From the NCBI RefSeq assembly GCF_007993815.1, contig NZ_VJWE01000017.1:186001-250000 (forward strand): a stretch of DNA of 64,000 bases. Reading direction: 5' to 3'. Position 1 is the stretch's first letter; each line of letters starts with the position of its first letter. The notes beneath the pieces were generated by a model. That model was not told where the DNA came from. It made no database searches and saw only the letters and a list, made by a program, of their open reading frames with translations. A program made the position numbers and the translations under genes. This DNA comes from Acidovorax delafieldii (lineage in GTDB: Bacteria; Pseudomonadota; Gammaproteobacteria; Burkholderiales; Burkholderiaceae_C). Shown here piece by piece: positions 23,497 through 32,396 of this stretch.

Positions 23497-26400
23497 TTAT
23501 TGTGTCGCCAGGCTCAATTCCGCACGCGGTGTCCACTTTTCTGCTTGTTTGCCCGCTTTGGGGGCTGCGACAAACAGCCGCTCCACCGGCAGCTTTTGCG
23601 CCACCAGGTAAGCGCGGATCGCCTGGCCGCGCTGCGTGGCCAGCTCGGCGGCCATGGCCTCGGTGGCGGGCTGGTGGGCCAGCAGCAGGGCTTCCATTTC
23701 GGGCACCGTGAGGTCCTTGGCCAGGCCGACCAAATTGCGCGGCTTGGGGATGTCGGCGCGGCGGTACACCTCCTTGAGCAGGGCGGGGTACTCGGCGGCC
23801 GACACGGGGGCGGTATCCGCCGGGTTGGCGCGGCGCTTTTCGGCCAGCACCCGCTGCTGCAGGTGCTCGCGCTGCAGGCCTTCGCGTTCGTCCGGCAGGC
23901 TGGCCGTGCCGGTCACGGTGATCTTGAGCGCGGGCCGGTCAGCCAGGGCCTTAGCCACCTTGTCCAGGCTCTGCTGCGCCTCGGGCGTCAGGGTGGCGCT
24001 GCCGGGGGCAAAGGGCACGTGGTTCATTTCCTCGCCACCACCAAAGGCGCTGGCCAGCAGGCTGAAGGGCGAGGTCAGCGCCTTGCCGATGAGGTTGACG
24101 ATGATCTTGAAGATCACCGGGCCGATGCGGAACTGCGGGTCGTTGAGCGAGCCGCTGATGGGCAGGTCCAGGTCGATCACGCCCTGGCGGTCGGCCAGCA
24201 GGGCCACGGCCAGTTTCACGGGCAGGCTGTTGGGCGCGCCCTCCACGGGCTCGCCAAAGGTCAGCTGGTTCAGCACCAGCCGGTTGCTGGCGGTGAGCTG
24301 GCCATTGGGCAGCACCTTGTAGTTCACGTCCATGCTGAGCTTGCCGCGTTCGATGCCGTGCCCGGCGTACTTGACGGAATATGGTGTGAGCGGGGGCAGC
24401 TCCAGATCGCGCACCTTGCCGGTGATGTCGAGCGCCAGTGGCTTGGCCAGCGGGTTGAGCTTGCCGGTGACTTCGAGCGATGCCGAGCCCTCGGCGCGGC
24501 CGCGCAGCTCCAGGTCGGCCAGCACGGGATCACTGCCGGGCGTTTCGGAGGAGAACGCGCTGAGCTTGCCGGTCAGCTCCGAGAGGTCGGCCGAGTAGTT
24601 GGGCTTGATGAAAAAGTCGGAGAACAGCACCTTGCCGTTGACCAGGCTCACCGGGCCAAAGACCACCACGGGGGCCAGCGGGTCGGCCTGGGCCACGGCG
24701 GCCGTGGGGGTGGCAGCTGGCGCCGCCGAGGCGGCTGTGGCGGGAGCCGGTGCGGTGGGTGCCGCTGTGCTGGCAGCGGCGCTGGCTGCGTTGGCTGCCT
24801 GGGCCTCGGCCGGGGTCTTGGCAATGTCGCTCAGGTTGATGCGGCCTGCCTCGTTGATCGTGATGCGGGCAAAGAAATCGACCAGGCTGGTTTCCTTCAC
24901 TTCCACGCGCGGCGCCGTTCCGGGTGCGGTGGCCACGGCCAGGCCGCGCAGGTTCAGGCTCTTCCAGGCCAGCAGTTCCTCGCCCACCTGGGCCTCGGTC
25001 TTGGGGGTGAAGGCGGCCGTGCTGTTGGCCCGCAGATCTTCGACCACCACATCGCCCGCCAGGCGCAGGCTGGTGCCCTTGTCGGTCTGCGTCAGCGCCA
25101 CCTGGCCCCTGTAGCCCACGTCGGCGCGCAGCAGCTCCACCGACAGCTGACTGGCCAGGTAGCCGTCCAGTGCGTGCACCGGCAGGCGGGTGGCGTCGAG
25201 CTTGCCCTGGGTGGTCAGCGGTTGCAGGGCCAGCGTGCCCTGGTAGTCGATCGTGCCGGGCGCCGCCTTGCTGCCCTTGCCCGGCGCGGCGGCGCGGGCG
25301 GTGAGCGTGAAGGCCTCGGGCTTGCTGCCGTCGCTGGCCAGGTTGCGGGCGGTGATGCCCAGGGCGGTCAGGTCCAGCGCCACGGGGCGCGGCTGGGCGT
25401 TGTCGGCCAGGGTGACCGTGCCGCCCTGCAGCGAGAAATCGGCCACGCGCAGCTTCCAGGGCGCGGCGCTGTTGGCGGGGGCTGGGTCAGCGGCTGCAGT
25501 GGCGCCGCCTTGCGCGGCGGGGGCGGCCTTCTCCGATGTCAGCCAGCGCTCAAACATCCAGCGGCCATCTGCGCCGCGCTCCACTGCCAGTTGCGGCTGG
25601 GTGATGGCCAGGCGCTGCAGCGTAGCGGTGTGTGCGTCCAGGGGCACTTCGGCGCCTGCAATCTCCAGCTTGCCCAGGCTGGCCAAGGTGGTCTTGCCTT
25701 GCTTGACGGCGAGCTGTTCCAGCGCCAGGGGGCCCGCCTTGATCGTGACGCCTGTGGCGCCTGCTTGTGCCGCTGCGCCCGTAGGGGCTTGCCAGGTCAC
25801 ACCCACATCACCGCTGAGTTGACCGGTCACCGTGGGCTCCAGCGTCTGGGCCAGGTAGGGCGCGGCCAGTTGCAGGGCCAGGGCGTTCAGGGTGGTGTTG
25901 ACCTGGGCCTTCTGGTCTGTGGCTTCGCCGGTGAAGCTGAGCGTGCTGCCCTGCAGGTTGAGCCCGCCCTTGAAGGTGAAGGGCTTGGCGTTGTCTTTGG
26001 CAAAGGGCAGTGCGATGTCGGCGGCCTCCAGCGCAAATTCGGTGGCCTGCAGGGCAGCGGCGGGGCGCGTGGTGGCGTCGGCCCAGCGCAGGGTGCCGCC
26101 GCGCACGGCGGCAGTGGCGATTTCGACCGCCCAGGCGGGGGCGGCTGCCTTGGCCTGGGCTTTGCCTTTACCTTCACCCACAGAGGCGGGGGACGCTGGG
26201 GCGGAGGCTGTGCTGGCGCTGGCCAGTGGCGAAGATGCCGCATCGGCAGATGCGGGCGCTGCAGGTGCGGTGGTTTTGTCCTTGGCGGGCGTTGCAGGCT
26301 GCGCAGGCGGTGCCAGTTGTGCCAGGTTGATCTGGCCGCTTGCATCGCGCGTGGCCGTGACCACCGGCGCCGTCAGCTCCACATGCTGCAAGCGCACGAT

Positions 26401-27351
26401 CTGCTCCAGCGGGCGCACATCGGCCATGCCAATCTTCAGGCGCTCGTAGCTCAGCAGGTCGGCGCCCTGGCGGTCGGCCATGCGCACGCCGCTGGCTTGC
26501 ACGGTGCCGCTCAGCTTCACGGCCATGCGCGGGTGCTGTTCAAAGGCCACCTTCACGTCCGCATCCAGCGTGGCGCTTAGCACCTTGACGGGCAGGTTGG
26601 CTGGCAAATAGCCCAGGTAGGGTGCGAGGTTCAGGCCATCCAGCCGGATCTGCGCGTCGGCTTTGCCGGTCTGCGCAAACGGTGTGCCCTCGGCGGACGA
26701 GTCAAAACGGCTGCCGTCCAGCGTGAACGCCAGGTGGGGCTCCACCTTCACCTCGCGCTGCGAGGGCAGGGTGCTGATGAAGGGCACTTTCAGCGTCAGC
26801 GCACGCACCTCGTGGGTTTCGCTGATGGTGTTGTCGATGAAGTCGATGCTGCCGCCCGTGAGCGCCAGGTTGTACAGCGCCAGGCGCGCGGGGCCTTGGT
26901 CGGGCTCGGGGTCGTTCTTGGGCGCGGTGACCTTGGCAATGATGTCGTCCACGTCGTAGCGGCCGTCGCCCAGGTGGGTGATGCGCAGGACCGGGTTTTC
27001 GATGGTGAAGGCGTCCACCACGGGCGCCAGGCGCAGCAGGGATTGCAGCTCGCCATCGGCATAGATGCGGCCAATGGTCAGCTGTGGGGGCGCACCATTG
27101 GCGCCTGCCACGGTCACGTCACGCAGGGCGAATTCCAGGCTCCAGGGCTCAAAGTCGATGCCGCCCACCGTCACGGTGCGCCCCAGTTGCTCGGACGCGA
27201 TGCGCTCCAGCGGGCCCTTGACCAGCGGCGGAATGGCGAGCCAGGTGACCAGCCACAAGGCGATCAAACCCGCCAGCGCGCGGACGGCGGGGCGGAACCA
27301 GCGGTGCTGGCGCAAAGAGGCAAAAGAGACGGAGCGCAGGGAGATCGGCAT
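23497..27351 (-). CDS. giant DUF748/AsmA-like envelope protein
   Basis: 1284 residues with one N-terminal membrane anchor (VRALAGLIALWLVTWLAIPP) and the rest periplasmic. The DUF748 start is LVKGPLERIASEQLGRTV; repeated AsmA/TamB-like beta segments alternate with Ala/Pro/Thr-rich linkers (about 350-400 and 855-895). The C-terminal part has an amphipathic segment, then an OmpA-like stretch (FAPGSATLTPEAQQSLDKVA, LKITVTGTAS). AsmA-like proteins form hydrophobic grooves that carry phospholipids between membranes; DUF748 members are presumed similar but less studied. The coding region is strongly GC-rich at third positions and no frameshift was seen. It lies 115 bases upstream of dsbD on the same strand. 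Confidence 0.88.
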   Translation of the reverse strand: MPISLRSVSFASLRQHRWFRPAVRALAGLIALWLVTWLAIPPLVKGPLERIASEQLGRTVTVGGIDFEPWSLEFALRDVTVAGANGAPPQLTIGRIYADGELQSLLRLAPVVDAFTIENPVLRITHLGDGRYDVDDIIAKVTAPKNDPEPDQGPARLALYNLALTGGSIDFIDNTISETHEVRALTLKVPFISTLPSQREVKVEPHLAFTLDGSRFDSSAEGTPFAQTGKADAQIRLDGLNLAPYLGYLPANLPVKVLSATLDADVKVAFEQHPRMAVKLSGTVQASGVRMADRQGADLLSYERLKIGMADVRPLEQIVRLQHVELTAPVVTATRDASGQINLAQLAPPAQPATPAKDKTTAPAAPASADAASSPLASASTASAPASPASVGEGKGKAQAKAAAPAWAVEIATAAVRGGTLRWADATTRPAAALQATEFALEAADIALPFAKDNAKPFTFKGGLNLQGSTLSFTGEATDQKAQVNTTLNALALQLAAPYLAQTLEPTVTGQLSGDVGVTWQAPTGAAAQAGATGVTIKAGPLALEQLAVKQGKTTLASLGKLEIAGAEVPLDAHTATLQRLAITQPQLAVERGADGRWMFERWLTSEKAAPAAQGGATAAADPAPANSAAPWKLRVADFSLQGGTVTLADNAQPRPVALDLTALGITARNLASDGSKPEAFTLTARAAAPGKGSKAAPGTIDYQGTLALQPLTTQGKLDATRLPVHALDGYLASQLSVELLRADVGYRGQVALTQTDKGTSLRLAGDVVVEDLRANSTAAFTPKTEAQVGEELLAWKSLNLRGLAVATAPGTAPRVEVKETSLVDFFARITINEAGRINLSDIAKTPAEAQAANAASAAASTAAPTAPAPATAASAAPAATPTAAVAQADPLAPVVVFGPVSLVNGKVLFSDFFIKPNYSADLSELTGKLSAFSSETPGSDPVLADLELRGRAEGSASLEVTGKLNPLAKPLALDITGKVRDLELPPLTPYSVKYAGHGIERGKLSMDVNYKVLPNGQLTASNRLVLNQLTFGEPVEGAPNSLPVKLAVALLADRQGVIDLDLPISGSLNDPQFRIGPVIFKIIVNLIGKALTSPFSLLASAFGGGEEMNHVPFAPGSATLTPEAQQSLDKVAKALADRPALKITVTGTASLPDEREGLQREHLQQRVLAEKRRANPADTAPVSAAEYPALLKEVYRRADIPKPRNLVGLAKDLTVPEMEALLLAHQPATEAMAAELATQRGQAIRAYLVAQKLPVERLFVAAPKAGKQAEKWTPRAELSLATQ

Positions 27352-27523
27352 GGCGGCAGGCTAGGGTGGGCGCTGCGGCCCCGGGGGCTGGCGAAAAACC
27401 AGAGGGGGTCGCGCGCGAGCCGCTATTGTCCCTGCAGTGCGTCAGCCGGGGTAAGCCATTGCAACAGGTGGGGGTGGGTGGTTCAAGATTGTTGACAGTG
27501 GGGTGCTGCGCTCTGCGCTGCGC

Positions 27524-28276
27524 TCACTGGGCAAAGCCCAGCACCACCCTGCGGGTGGTGGCGCTTTTCTTTTCAATCTTGGTCACCACGATGGCGCCGA
27601 TCTCCGACGTGTTGGCCACATGCGTGCCGCCACAGGGCTGCAGGTCGATCGGTGGCGCGTCGGCTTCGCCGCCGATGCGGATGGTGCGGATGCGCCCGGT
27701 GCCGCGTGGGGGCTGCACGCTCATGCTTTTGACCAGCGCGGGGTTCGCGTCCAGTTCTTCATCGCTGATCGAGGCCACGGTGAGCGGGTGCGCAGCGGCC
27801 ACCAGGGTGGCGATGGCGGCGGTCAGCTGCTCCTTGTCCAGCGGGTCGGTCATCGCAAAATCCAGCCGCGCGTAGTCGGGTGTGATGGAGCAGCCGTTGA
27901 CCAGCTGCGGCACCACATGGCACAGCAGGTGGCTGGTGGTGTGCAGGCGCATCATGCGGTGGCGGCGCTCCCAGTCGATACGGGCCGTGACGGTGGTGCC
28001 GGGCGTGAGCTGCGCCACGCGGTCTTCCTGCCCGGGGGCGGGGATGTGCACGATGTCGCTGGTGGGGTTGCCGTCGGCGTCCTTGCCTTTGCGGGTGTCG
28101 GCAATGGTGATCTGTGTGCCGTCTGCCAGCACCAGCACGCCGCTGTCACCGGCCTGGCCGCCGCCCAGGGGGTAGAACACGGTCTGGTCCAGCACGATGC
28201 CGGCATCGGTGACAGCGGTGATGTGGGCGCTGCATTCGCGCAGGTAGGCGTCTTGGCGGAAGAGGTCTTGGGTCAT
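27524..28276 (-). CDS. alanyl-tRNA editing protein (AlaX-type)
   Basis: 250 residues, the size of AlaX-M/L free-standing editing proteins. Motifs: FYPLGGGQAGD (34-44), the zinc-binding HTTSH (112-116) and CGGTH (215-219), giving the His-His-Cys-His ligand set of the AlaRS editing domain. It hydrolyses Ser or Gly mischarged on tRNA-Ala, backing up AlaRS proofreading. It is divergent from the creatininase-family gene, 64 bases between starts. It is well conserved with no missing ligands. Confidence 0.9.
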   Translation of the reverse strand: MTQDLFRQDAYLRECSAHITAVTDAGIVLDQTVFYPLGGGQAGDSGVLVLADGTQITIADTRKGKDADGNPTSDIVHIPAPGQEDRVAQLTPGTTVTARIDWERRHRMMRLHTTSHLLCHVVPQLVNGCSITPDYARLDFAMTDPLDKEQLTAAIATLVAAAHPLTVASISDEELDANPALVKSMSVQPPRGTGRIRTIRIGGEADAPPIDLQPCGGTHVANTSEIGAIVVTKIEKKSATTRRVVLGFAQ

Positions 28277-28340
28277 GGTGGCATGTTAGCCGCGCCACTG
28301 GCCGTTTCCCAGAGGCCGGCAGCGCCGCTACCATGCACGC

Positions 28341-29192
28341 ATGACTTCTGCCGCCTTGACTCCCTTGCCCTCCCGCTTCTGGGCCGACTTGTCCACCCGT
28401 GATTTCGCGGCGCTAAAGGCCAGCGGGCAGGCTGAACAGGTAGTGGCCGTGCTGCCCGTGGCGGCTGTCGAGCAGCATGGGCCACACCTGCCCCTGTCGG
28501 TCGATGCGACGCTGCTGCAGGGCGTGATCGATGCCGCGCTGCCGCAGCTGCACGCCGAGTTGCCCGTGCTGTTCCTGCCGCCACAGAACGTGGGCCTGAG
28601 CCCGGAGCACATCCGCTTTCCCGGCACGCTCACGCTGTCGCCCGCCACAGTGATTGCGCTGTGGACCGAGATCGGCGAGTGCGTGGCCCGCGCGGGCATC
28701 AGGAAGCTGCTGCTGTTCAACGGCCACGGCGGACAGGTGAGCGTGATGGACATCGTGGCGCGCGAGCTGCGCACGCGCTGCGACCTCATCGTCTACAGCG
28801 CCAGCTGGTTCAGCCTGCCGCTGCCCGATGCGGTGGCGGGCCAGTTCAGCGCCCAGGAGCACCGCTTTGGCATCCATGCGGGCGACATCGAGACATCGAT
28901 GATGTTGCACCTCGCGCCCGCCACCGTGCAGATGGCACAGGCGCAAAACTTCCGCTCCACCTCGCAGGACCGGTCGGAGCGCTACGCCATCCTGGGCAAC
29001 GGCAAAAGCGCCAAGCTGGGCTGGCAGATGCAGGACTACCACCCGGCGGGTGCAGTGGGTAACGCGGCCGCAGCCACGGCCGACAAGGGACAAGCGGTGG
29101 TGGACGCTGCAGCGCAGCAACTGGTGGCGCTGCTGCAGGAGCTGCAGGCGCTGCCGCTGTCTACCCTGGCGCATGGCCCCCACTTGCGCTGA
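28341..29192 (+). CDS. creatininase-family metal amidohydrolase
   Basis: 283 residues. Creatininase-fold signatures with metal ligands: VAAVEQHGPHLPLSVDA (Glu44, His46, Asp55), LLLFNGHGGQ and HAGDIETSMML. The family includes creatininase, mycofactocin peptidase MftE and the formamide hydrolase ArfB of riboflavin synthesis; all use two metal ions to open cyclic amides or cleave short amides. No neighbouring pathway gene narrows the substrate. The ATG at 28341 is the first in frame; the ribosome-binding site is weak. Confidence 0.85.
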   Translation: MTSAALTPLPSRFWADLSTRDFAALKASGQAEQVVAVLPVAAVEQHGPHLPLSVDATLLQGVIDAALPQLHAELPVLFLPPQNVGLSPEHIRFPGTLTLSPATVIALWTEIGECVARAGIRKLLLFNGHGGQVSVMDIVARELRTRCDLIVYSASWFSLPLPDAVAGQFSAQEHRFGIHAGDIETSMMLHLAPATVQMAQAQNFRSTSQDRSERYAILGNGKSAKLGWQMQDYHPAGAVGNAAAATADKGQAVVDAAAQQLVALLQELQALPLSTLAHGPHLR

Positions 29193-29200
29193 ACCGGTTT

Positions 29201-29245
29201 GCTATATTTTTGATAGCTTCCGGCGCATGATCCACTAGCGCAAGC
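29201..29245 (-). repeat. dispersed Comamonadaceae-type repeat, copy 4
   Basis: On the minus strand this reads GCTTGCGCTAGTGGATCATG, then CGCCGGAAGCTATCAAA and an AT tail. It fills most of the gap between the convergent creatininase-family and histidine phosphatase genes. Confidence 0.75.
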
Positions 29246-29280
29246 GGCCTGAAAGGCTCAGAAAACCGAAATATCGGTGC

Positions 29281-29952
29281 TCAGGCGTGCGTCACCCACT
29301 GCGCGTGCTCCAGCTCGTTCAGGTGCGGCAGCGTGTTGAAGGTCTGCAGCATCAACCGCTTGGGCGAGATGGAGAACTCCGTCACCGCGCTGTTGCGGAT
29401 GCGCATGTTCAGCGCAATGGTCACCTCGGGCGCCGTGCCCAGCACCTCGCCCACGGCGGTCGAGATGGGGCCGCCGCTGCTCACCAGCAGCACGTTCTGG
29501 CCCGCATGGTGGTGGCGCACATGGTCTAGCGCGCTGCGCACCCCGGCCGAAAACTCGTTCCAGCTGGGCATGCCCTGGGGGCTGATGACGCCTGCCATCC
29601 ACTGCGCCAGCGCGTCGCACAGGATGCGAAAGTGCGCGCGGTAGCGCTCGGGCGTGTCGGCCGGGCCCAGGGGCTGGGGGTGGATGGCGGCGATCAGCGC
29701 ATGGCTGTCGTATTCGTTGAGTCCGGGCAACTGCAGCACCTCGGGGGTGGTCTGCAGGCCTTCGGCGATGCCTTCCAGCGTTTGCGTGTGGCGGCGCAGC
29801 GTGCCGGTGATGACGGCATCAAACCCCAAGCCGCGTGCGCGCCAGTGTTCGCCCAGGCGCACTGCCTGCTGGCGGCCCAGAGCGCTGAGCTGGTCGTAAT
29901 CTTCCGCGCCAAACGAGGCCTGGCCATGGCGCACGAGGTAGAGGGTTCCCAT
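29281..29952 (-). CDS. histidine phosphatase family protein (phosphoglycerate mutase-like)
   Basis: 223 residues. The catalytic RHG is at residues 8-10 (LYLVRHGQASFG), followed by the branch-typical LSALGRQQAVRLGEHW and ITGTLRRHTQT. The second catalytic histidine, usually in a (S/T)HGG context, is replaced: the motif reads VLLVSSGGPIST. Many proteobacterial members share a SGG form, so this may be a subfamily with altered or weak activity rather than a dead enzyme. The substrate is unknown. It stands alone, with repeat material on both sides. Confidence 0.85.
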   Translation of the reverse strand: MGTLYLVRHGQASFGAEDYDQLSALGRQQAVRLGEHWRARGLGFDAVITGTLRRHTQTLEGIAEGLQTTPEVLQLPGLNEYDSHALIAAIHPQPLGPADTPERYRAHFRILCDALAQWMAGVISPQGMPSWNEFSAGVRSALDHVRHHHAGQNVLLVSSGGPISTAVGEVLGTAPEVTIALNMRIRNSAVTEFSISPKRLMLQTFNTLPHLNELEHAQWVTHA

Positions 29953-30006
29953 GCGGCGGATTGTGATCAGAACCCGCCGCAGGCGTTTGTCGCAAAAGCG
30001 ACCGAT

Positions 30007-30023
30007 GCTATTAAATGTGTAGC
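30007..30023. repeat. possible partial copy of the dispersed repeat
   Basis: GCTATTAAATGTGTAGC is the hairpin-like tail seen in the fuller copies, but the GCGCTAG head is missing. It lies in the 96-base gap between the histidine phosphatase and threonine dehydratase-like genes. It could be a decayed copy or chance. Confidence 0.3.
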
Positions 30024-30048
30024 TTTTTCGGTTGAAGCTGCAAGGGCT

Positions 30049-31032
30049 TCAGCCCGCCAGAACGCTGCCGAACATGAGCGCATCCACGTTGCCGCCCGTC
30101 AACGCCAGGCCCACGTGCAAACCCTGTAGCTGGTCGCGTTCCTGCAGCGCCGCCGCCAGCGCCGCCGCACCTGCGCCTTCGGCCACGTTGTGGGTGTCGG
30201 TGAACAGGGCACGCATGGCGGCGGCCACCTCGGCGTCGCTCACCTGCACGATGTGGTCGATGTGTGGCGCCATCACGGCCAGGGCCTCGGCATCGGCCAC
30301 GCGGCAGGCCATGCCGTCGGCCAGCTGGGTGGTCACCGGTGCCTCCACCACGCGGCCTGCGGCCAGCGAATCGGCATAGGTGGTGGCGTGGCTGCTGACC
30401 ACGCCGACCACGCGGACCGGGTGCTGCAGCGCCAGCTTGGCCGCAATGGCCGAGCACGCGCCCGAGCCCTGGCCGATGGGCACGTACACCACATCGAGCT
30501 GCGGCACGGCGCGCAAAAATTCCCACCAGTAGGTGCTCACGCCCCGCAGCAGGTCGGGGTGAAAGCTGGGCACCATGTGGGCGCCGCACTGGGCCGCGAG
30601 CTGGATGGCGTGTTCGCGCGCTTCCTGAAAGTCGTCGCCGTGTTCGATGAGCGTGACGCCCAGCGCGCGCATGGCGGCATTCTTCTCCACCGAGTTGCCA
30701 CGCGGCACGACGATGGTGCAGGCCACGCCGTTGCGGCGTGCGGCCCAGCCCATGCTCTGGCCGTGGTTGCCGCGTGTGGCGCTGATGACCTCAGAAGGCA
30801 GCGCGCCGCGCTGAGCGAGCTGGTCAAAGTAGGTCAGGCCGCCCCGGATCTTGAAGGCGCCCACGGGCGTGTGGTTCTCGTGCTTGAGCCAGCAGTCGGT
30901 GCCCAGGCGCTGGCTGAGCAGGCCCCAGCGGTACTGGGGCGTGGCGGCGAAGTCGCGGTACACCACCTGGGCAGCGGCTTCGATGTCGGCCAGGGTGGGC
31001 AGCAGGGCGGTGGGGTCGAGGCGGGTGTTCAT
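30049..31032 (-). CDS. threonine/serine dehydratase-like PLP enzyme
   Basis: 327 residues of the fold-type II PLP family. The PLP lysine is in TPVGAFKIRGG (Lys61), with the substrate loop SATRGNHGQS, a phosphate-binding glycine loop in PIGQGSGACSA and the ending LALTGGNVD. It lacks the C-terminal ACT-like regulatory domain of biosynthetic IlvA, so it is a short catabolic-type or racemase-like member. It overlaps the upstream LysE-type exporter gene (ATGA), which suggests a link between amino-acid breakdown and export. The exact amino acid substrate cannot be stated. Confidence 0.85.
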   Translation of the reverse strand: MNTRLDPTALLPTLADIEAAAQVVYRDFAATPQYRWGLLSQRLGTDCWLKHENHTPVGAFKIRGGLTYFDQLAQRGALPSEVISATRGNHGQSMGWAARRNGVACTIVVPRGNSVEKNAAMRALGVTLIEHGDDFQEAREHAIQLAAQCGAHMVPSFHPDLLRGVSTYWWEFLRAVPQLDVVYVPIGQGSGACSAIAAKLALQHPVRVVGVVSSHATTYADSLAAGRVVEAPVTTQLADGMACRVADAEALAVMAPHIDHIVQVSDAEVAAAMRALFTDTHNVAEGAGAAALAAALQERDQLQGLHVGLALTGGNVDALMFGSVLAG

Positions 31033-31670
31033 GCGGCGGCTTTCTTTTCGGTGAGGAGGCGCAGGGCGAGCAGGCCCAGCACGGTGCCCATGAAATAGCG
31101 CTGGGCGCGCATCCAGGCAGCGTTGCGGTTGAGGAATAGCGCCACGCGCGCGGCGCCCAGCACAAGCAAGGCGTTGACGGCGGCGCTGGTGCTGATCTGT
31201 ACCGCGCCCAGCGTCAAGCTTTGTTGCAGCAACTGGCCGCGCTCGGGGTGCAGAAACTGGGGGAAGAACGACAGGTAGAACATGGCCACCTTGGGGTTCA
31301 ACAGGTTGGTCATGAACCCCATGAGGAACAGGGTGCGCGGGCTGTCGTGCGGCAGGTTGCGCGCTTCAAAAGGCGCGGCGCCACCGGGTTTGACGGCCTG
31401 CCAGGCCATCCACAGCAAGTAGGCGGCGCCGGCGTAGCGGATGGCGTCAAACGCCAGCGGCACGGCCGCCAGCAGCGCGGTGAGGCCCAGCGCCGCCGCC
31501 AGCAGGTGCACGACAAAACCCAGCACCACGCCGGTCAGCGAGATGAGCCCGGCGCGTGGCCCCTGGGTAAGGCTGCGCGAGACGCAGTACACCATGTTGG
31601 GTCCCGGCGTGAGCACCAGCACGAGCGCGGCGAGCGCGAAGAGCAGCAATTCCTGCAACGAAAACAGCAT
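31029..31670 (-). CDS. LysE/RhtB-family amino acid exporter
   Basis: 213 residues, five to six hydrophobic segments. Family motif near the N terminus: ALVLVLTPGPNMVYCVSRSL, then GLISLTGVVLGFVVHL and the conserved NPKVAMFYLSFFPQF. These inner-membrane proteins export amino acids such as threonine, homoserine or lysine. Its 3' end overlaps the dehydratase start by four bases, and the VOC gene ends six bases upstream, so the genes form one translationally linked set. Confidence 0.9.
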   Translation of the reverse strand: MLFSLQELLLFALAALVLVLTPGPNMVYCVSRSLTQGPRAGLISLTGVVLGFVVHLLAAALGLTALLAAVPLAFDAIRYAGAAYLLWMAWQAVKPGGAAPFEARNLPHDSPRTLFLMGFMTNLLNPKVAMFYLSFFPQFLHPERGQLLQQSLTLGAVQISTSAAVNALLVLGAARVALFLNRNAAWMRAQRYFMGTVLGLLALRLLTEKKAAA

Positions 31671-31676
31671 GGCGGT

Positions 31677-32396
31677 TTACTCCTGAGAGGTGACTGAGGT
31701 AAGGGTGACGGGGCCCCGTGGCGTGCCGAGCAGGGCGGAGAGGCGCGGCGCGGTGCCCGGCGTGACGAGGACGGAGGCGGCGACACCCACGGCGGTGCAC
31801 GCGGCCTGCAATGTGGCGGCTTGCGGGTGCTGCAGTGCAAGCTGCTCCAACTGCACGCCGCTGGCGGGCAGGCTGTCGCAGGGGTGCGCCGCGCCCCACT
31901 GGATGAGCGTGGGCAGGCAGCCGTCCATCAGGCGCAGGCCGTCGTCCCGCACGGTGATCTGCCATTGCAGCAGGCCATGGGGCGTGGGGCGGCTGGCGGT
32001 GATGACGGCGCCGCGATCCATGTCCAGCGCCGACAACGCGGTGCACGCGGCCTCCACGTCGGGCACGCTGGCCACCCAGTGAATGAGCTGGGGGCCGTGT
32101 TGCGCCACCTGGCCCTGCAAATTGGCGTCATCCATGTCAAACCAGCGCCTTGCGCTAGTGGATATTGCCTTGGATGCTCCTGGGTTGATAGCAATGATCT
32201 CCAGGTAGGCGCGCGGATGCGCCGGGCTGGAGACGTTGAAGATGCGGTTGTGCGTGCCCATCAGCGGGTGTTCGCCGCCCGCCGTGGGGGTGATACCCAG
32301 CGTGCGTTCGCACCAGGCCACACCGCTGGCCAGGTCGGCCGCCAGCACGACCAGGTGGTCCACGCAGGCGGGTTGCTGGGTGGAGGTGGCGGTCAC
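31677..32396 (-). CDS. VOC (glyoxalase_3-like) family protein
   Basis: 239 residues with a GTG start inside a GTGA overlap with the preceding PhzF-like gene. The vicinal-oxygen-chelate pattern begins VDHLVVLAADLASGVAWCE, then GTHNRIFNVS and AYLEIIAINPGA; it resembles the glyoxalase_3 type found next to LysE exporters in this family of bacteria. Residues around SKAISTSARRW are encoded by dispersed repeat copy 6 and appear as extra residues before the conserved RWFDMDD. The insertion is in frame and the protein is otherwise intact. The substrate is unknown. Confidence 0.82.
   Translation of the reverse strand: MTATSTQQPACVDHLVVLAADLASGVAWCERTLGITPTAGGEHPLMGTHNRIFNVSSPAHPRAYLEIIAINPGASKAISTSARRWFDMDDANLQGQVAQHGPQLIHWVASVPDVEAACTALSALDMDRGAVITASRPTPHGLLQWQITVRDDGLRLMDGCLPTLIQWGAAHPCDSLPASGVQLEQLALQHPQAATLQAACTAVGVAASVLVTPGTAPRLSALLGTPRGPVTLTSVTSQE
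32150..32195 (+). repeat. dispersed Comamonadaceae-type repeat, copy 6, inside the VOC gene
   Basis: TTGCGCTAGTGGATATTGCC is the head and GGGTTGATAGCAAT the tail of the family. It lies within the VOC reading frame and encodes roughly residues 80-95 without breaking it. Confidence 0.65.

Noticed and set aside
23254..26580. Very long open frame antisense to the DUF748 gene
   Set aside because: It is a by-product of GC-rich codon periodicity on the other strand; the translation is Gly/Gln/His-rich without a domain, whereas the minus-strand protein has family matches.
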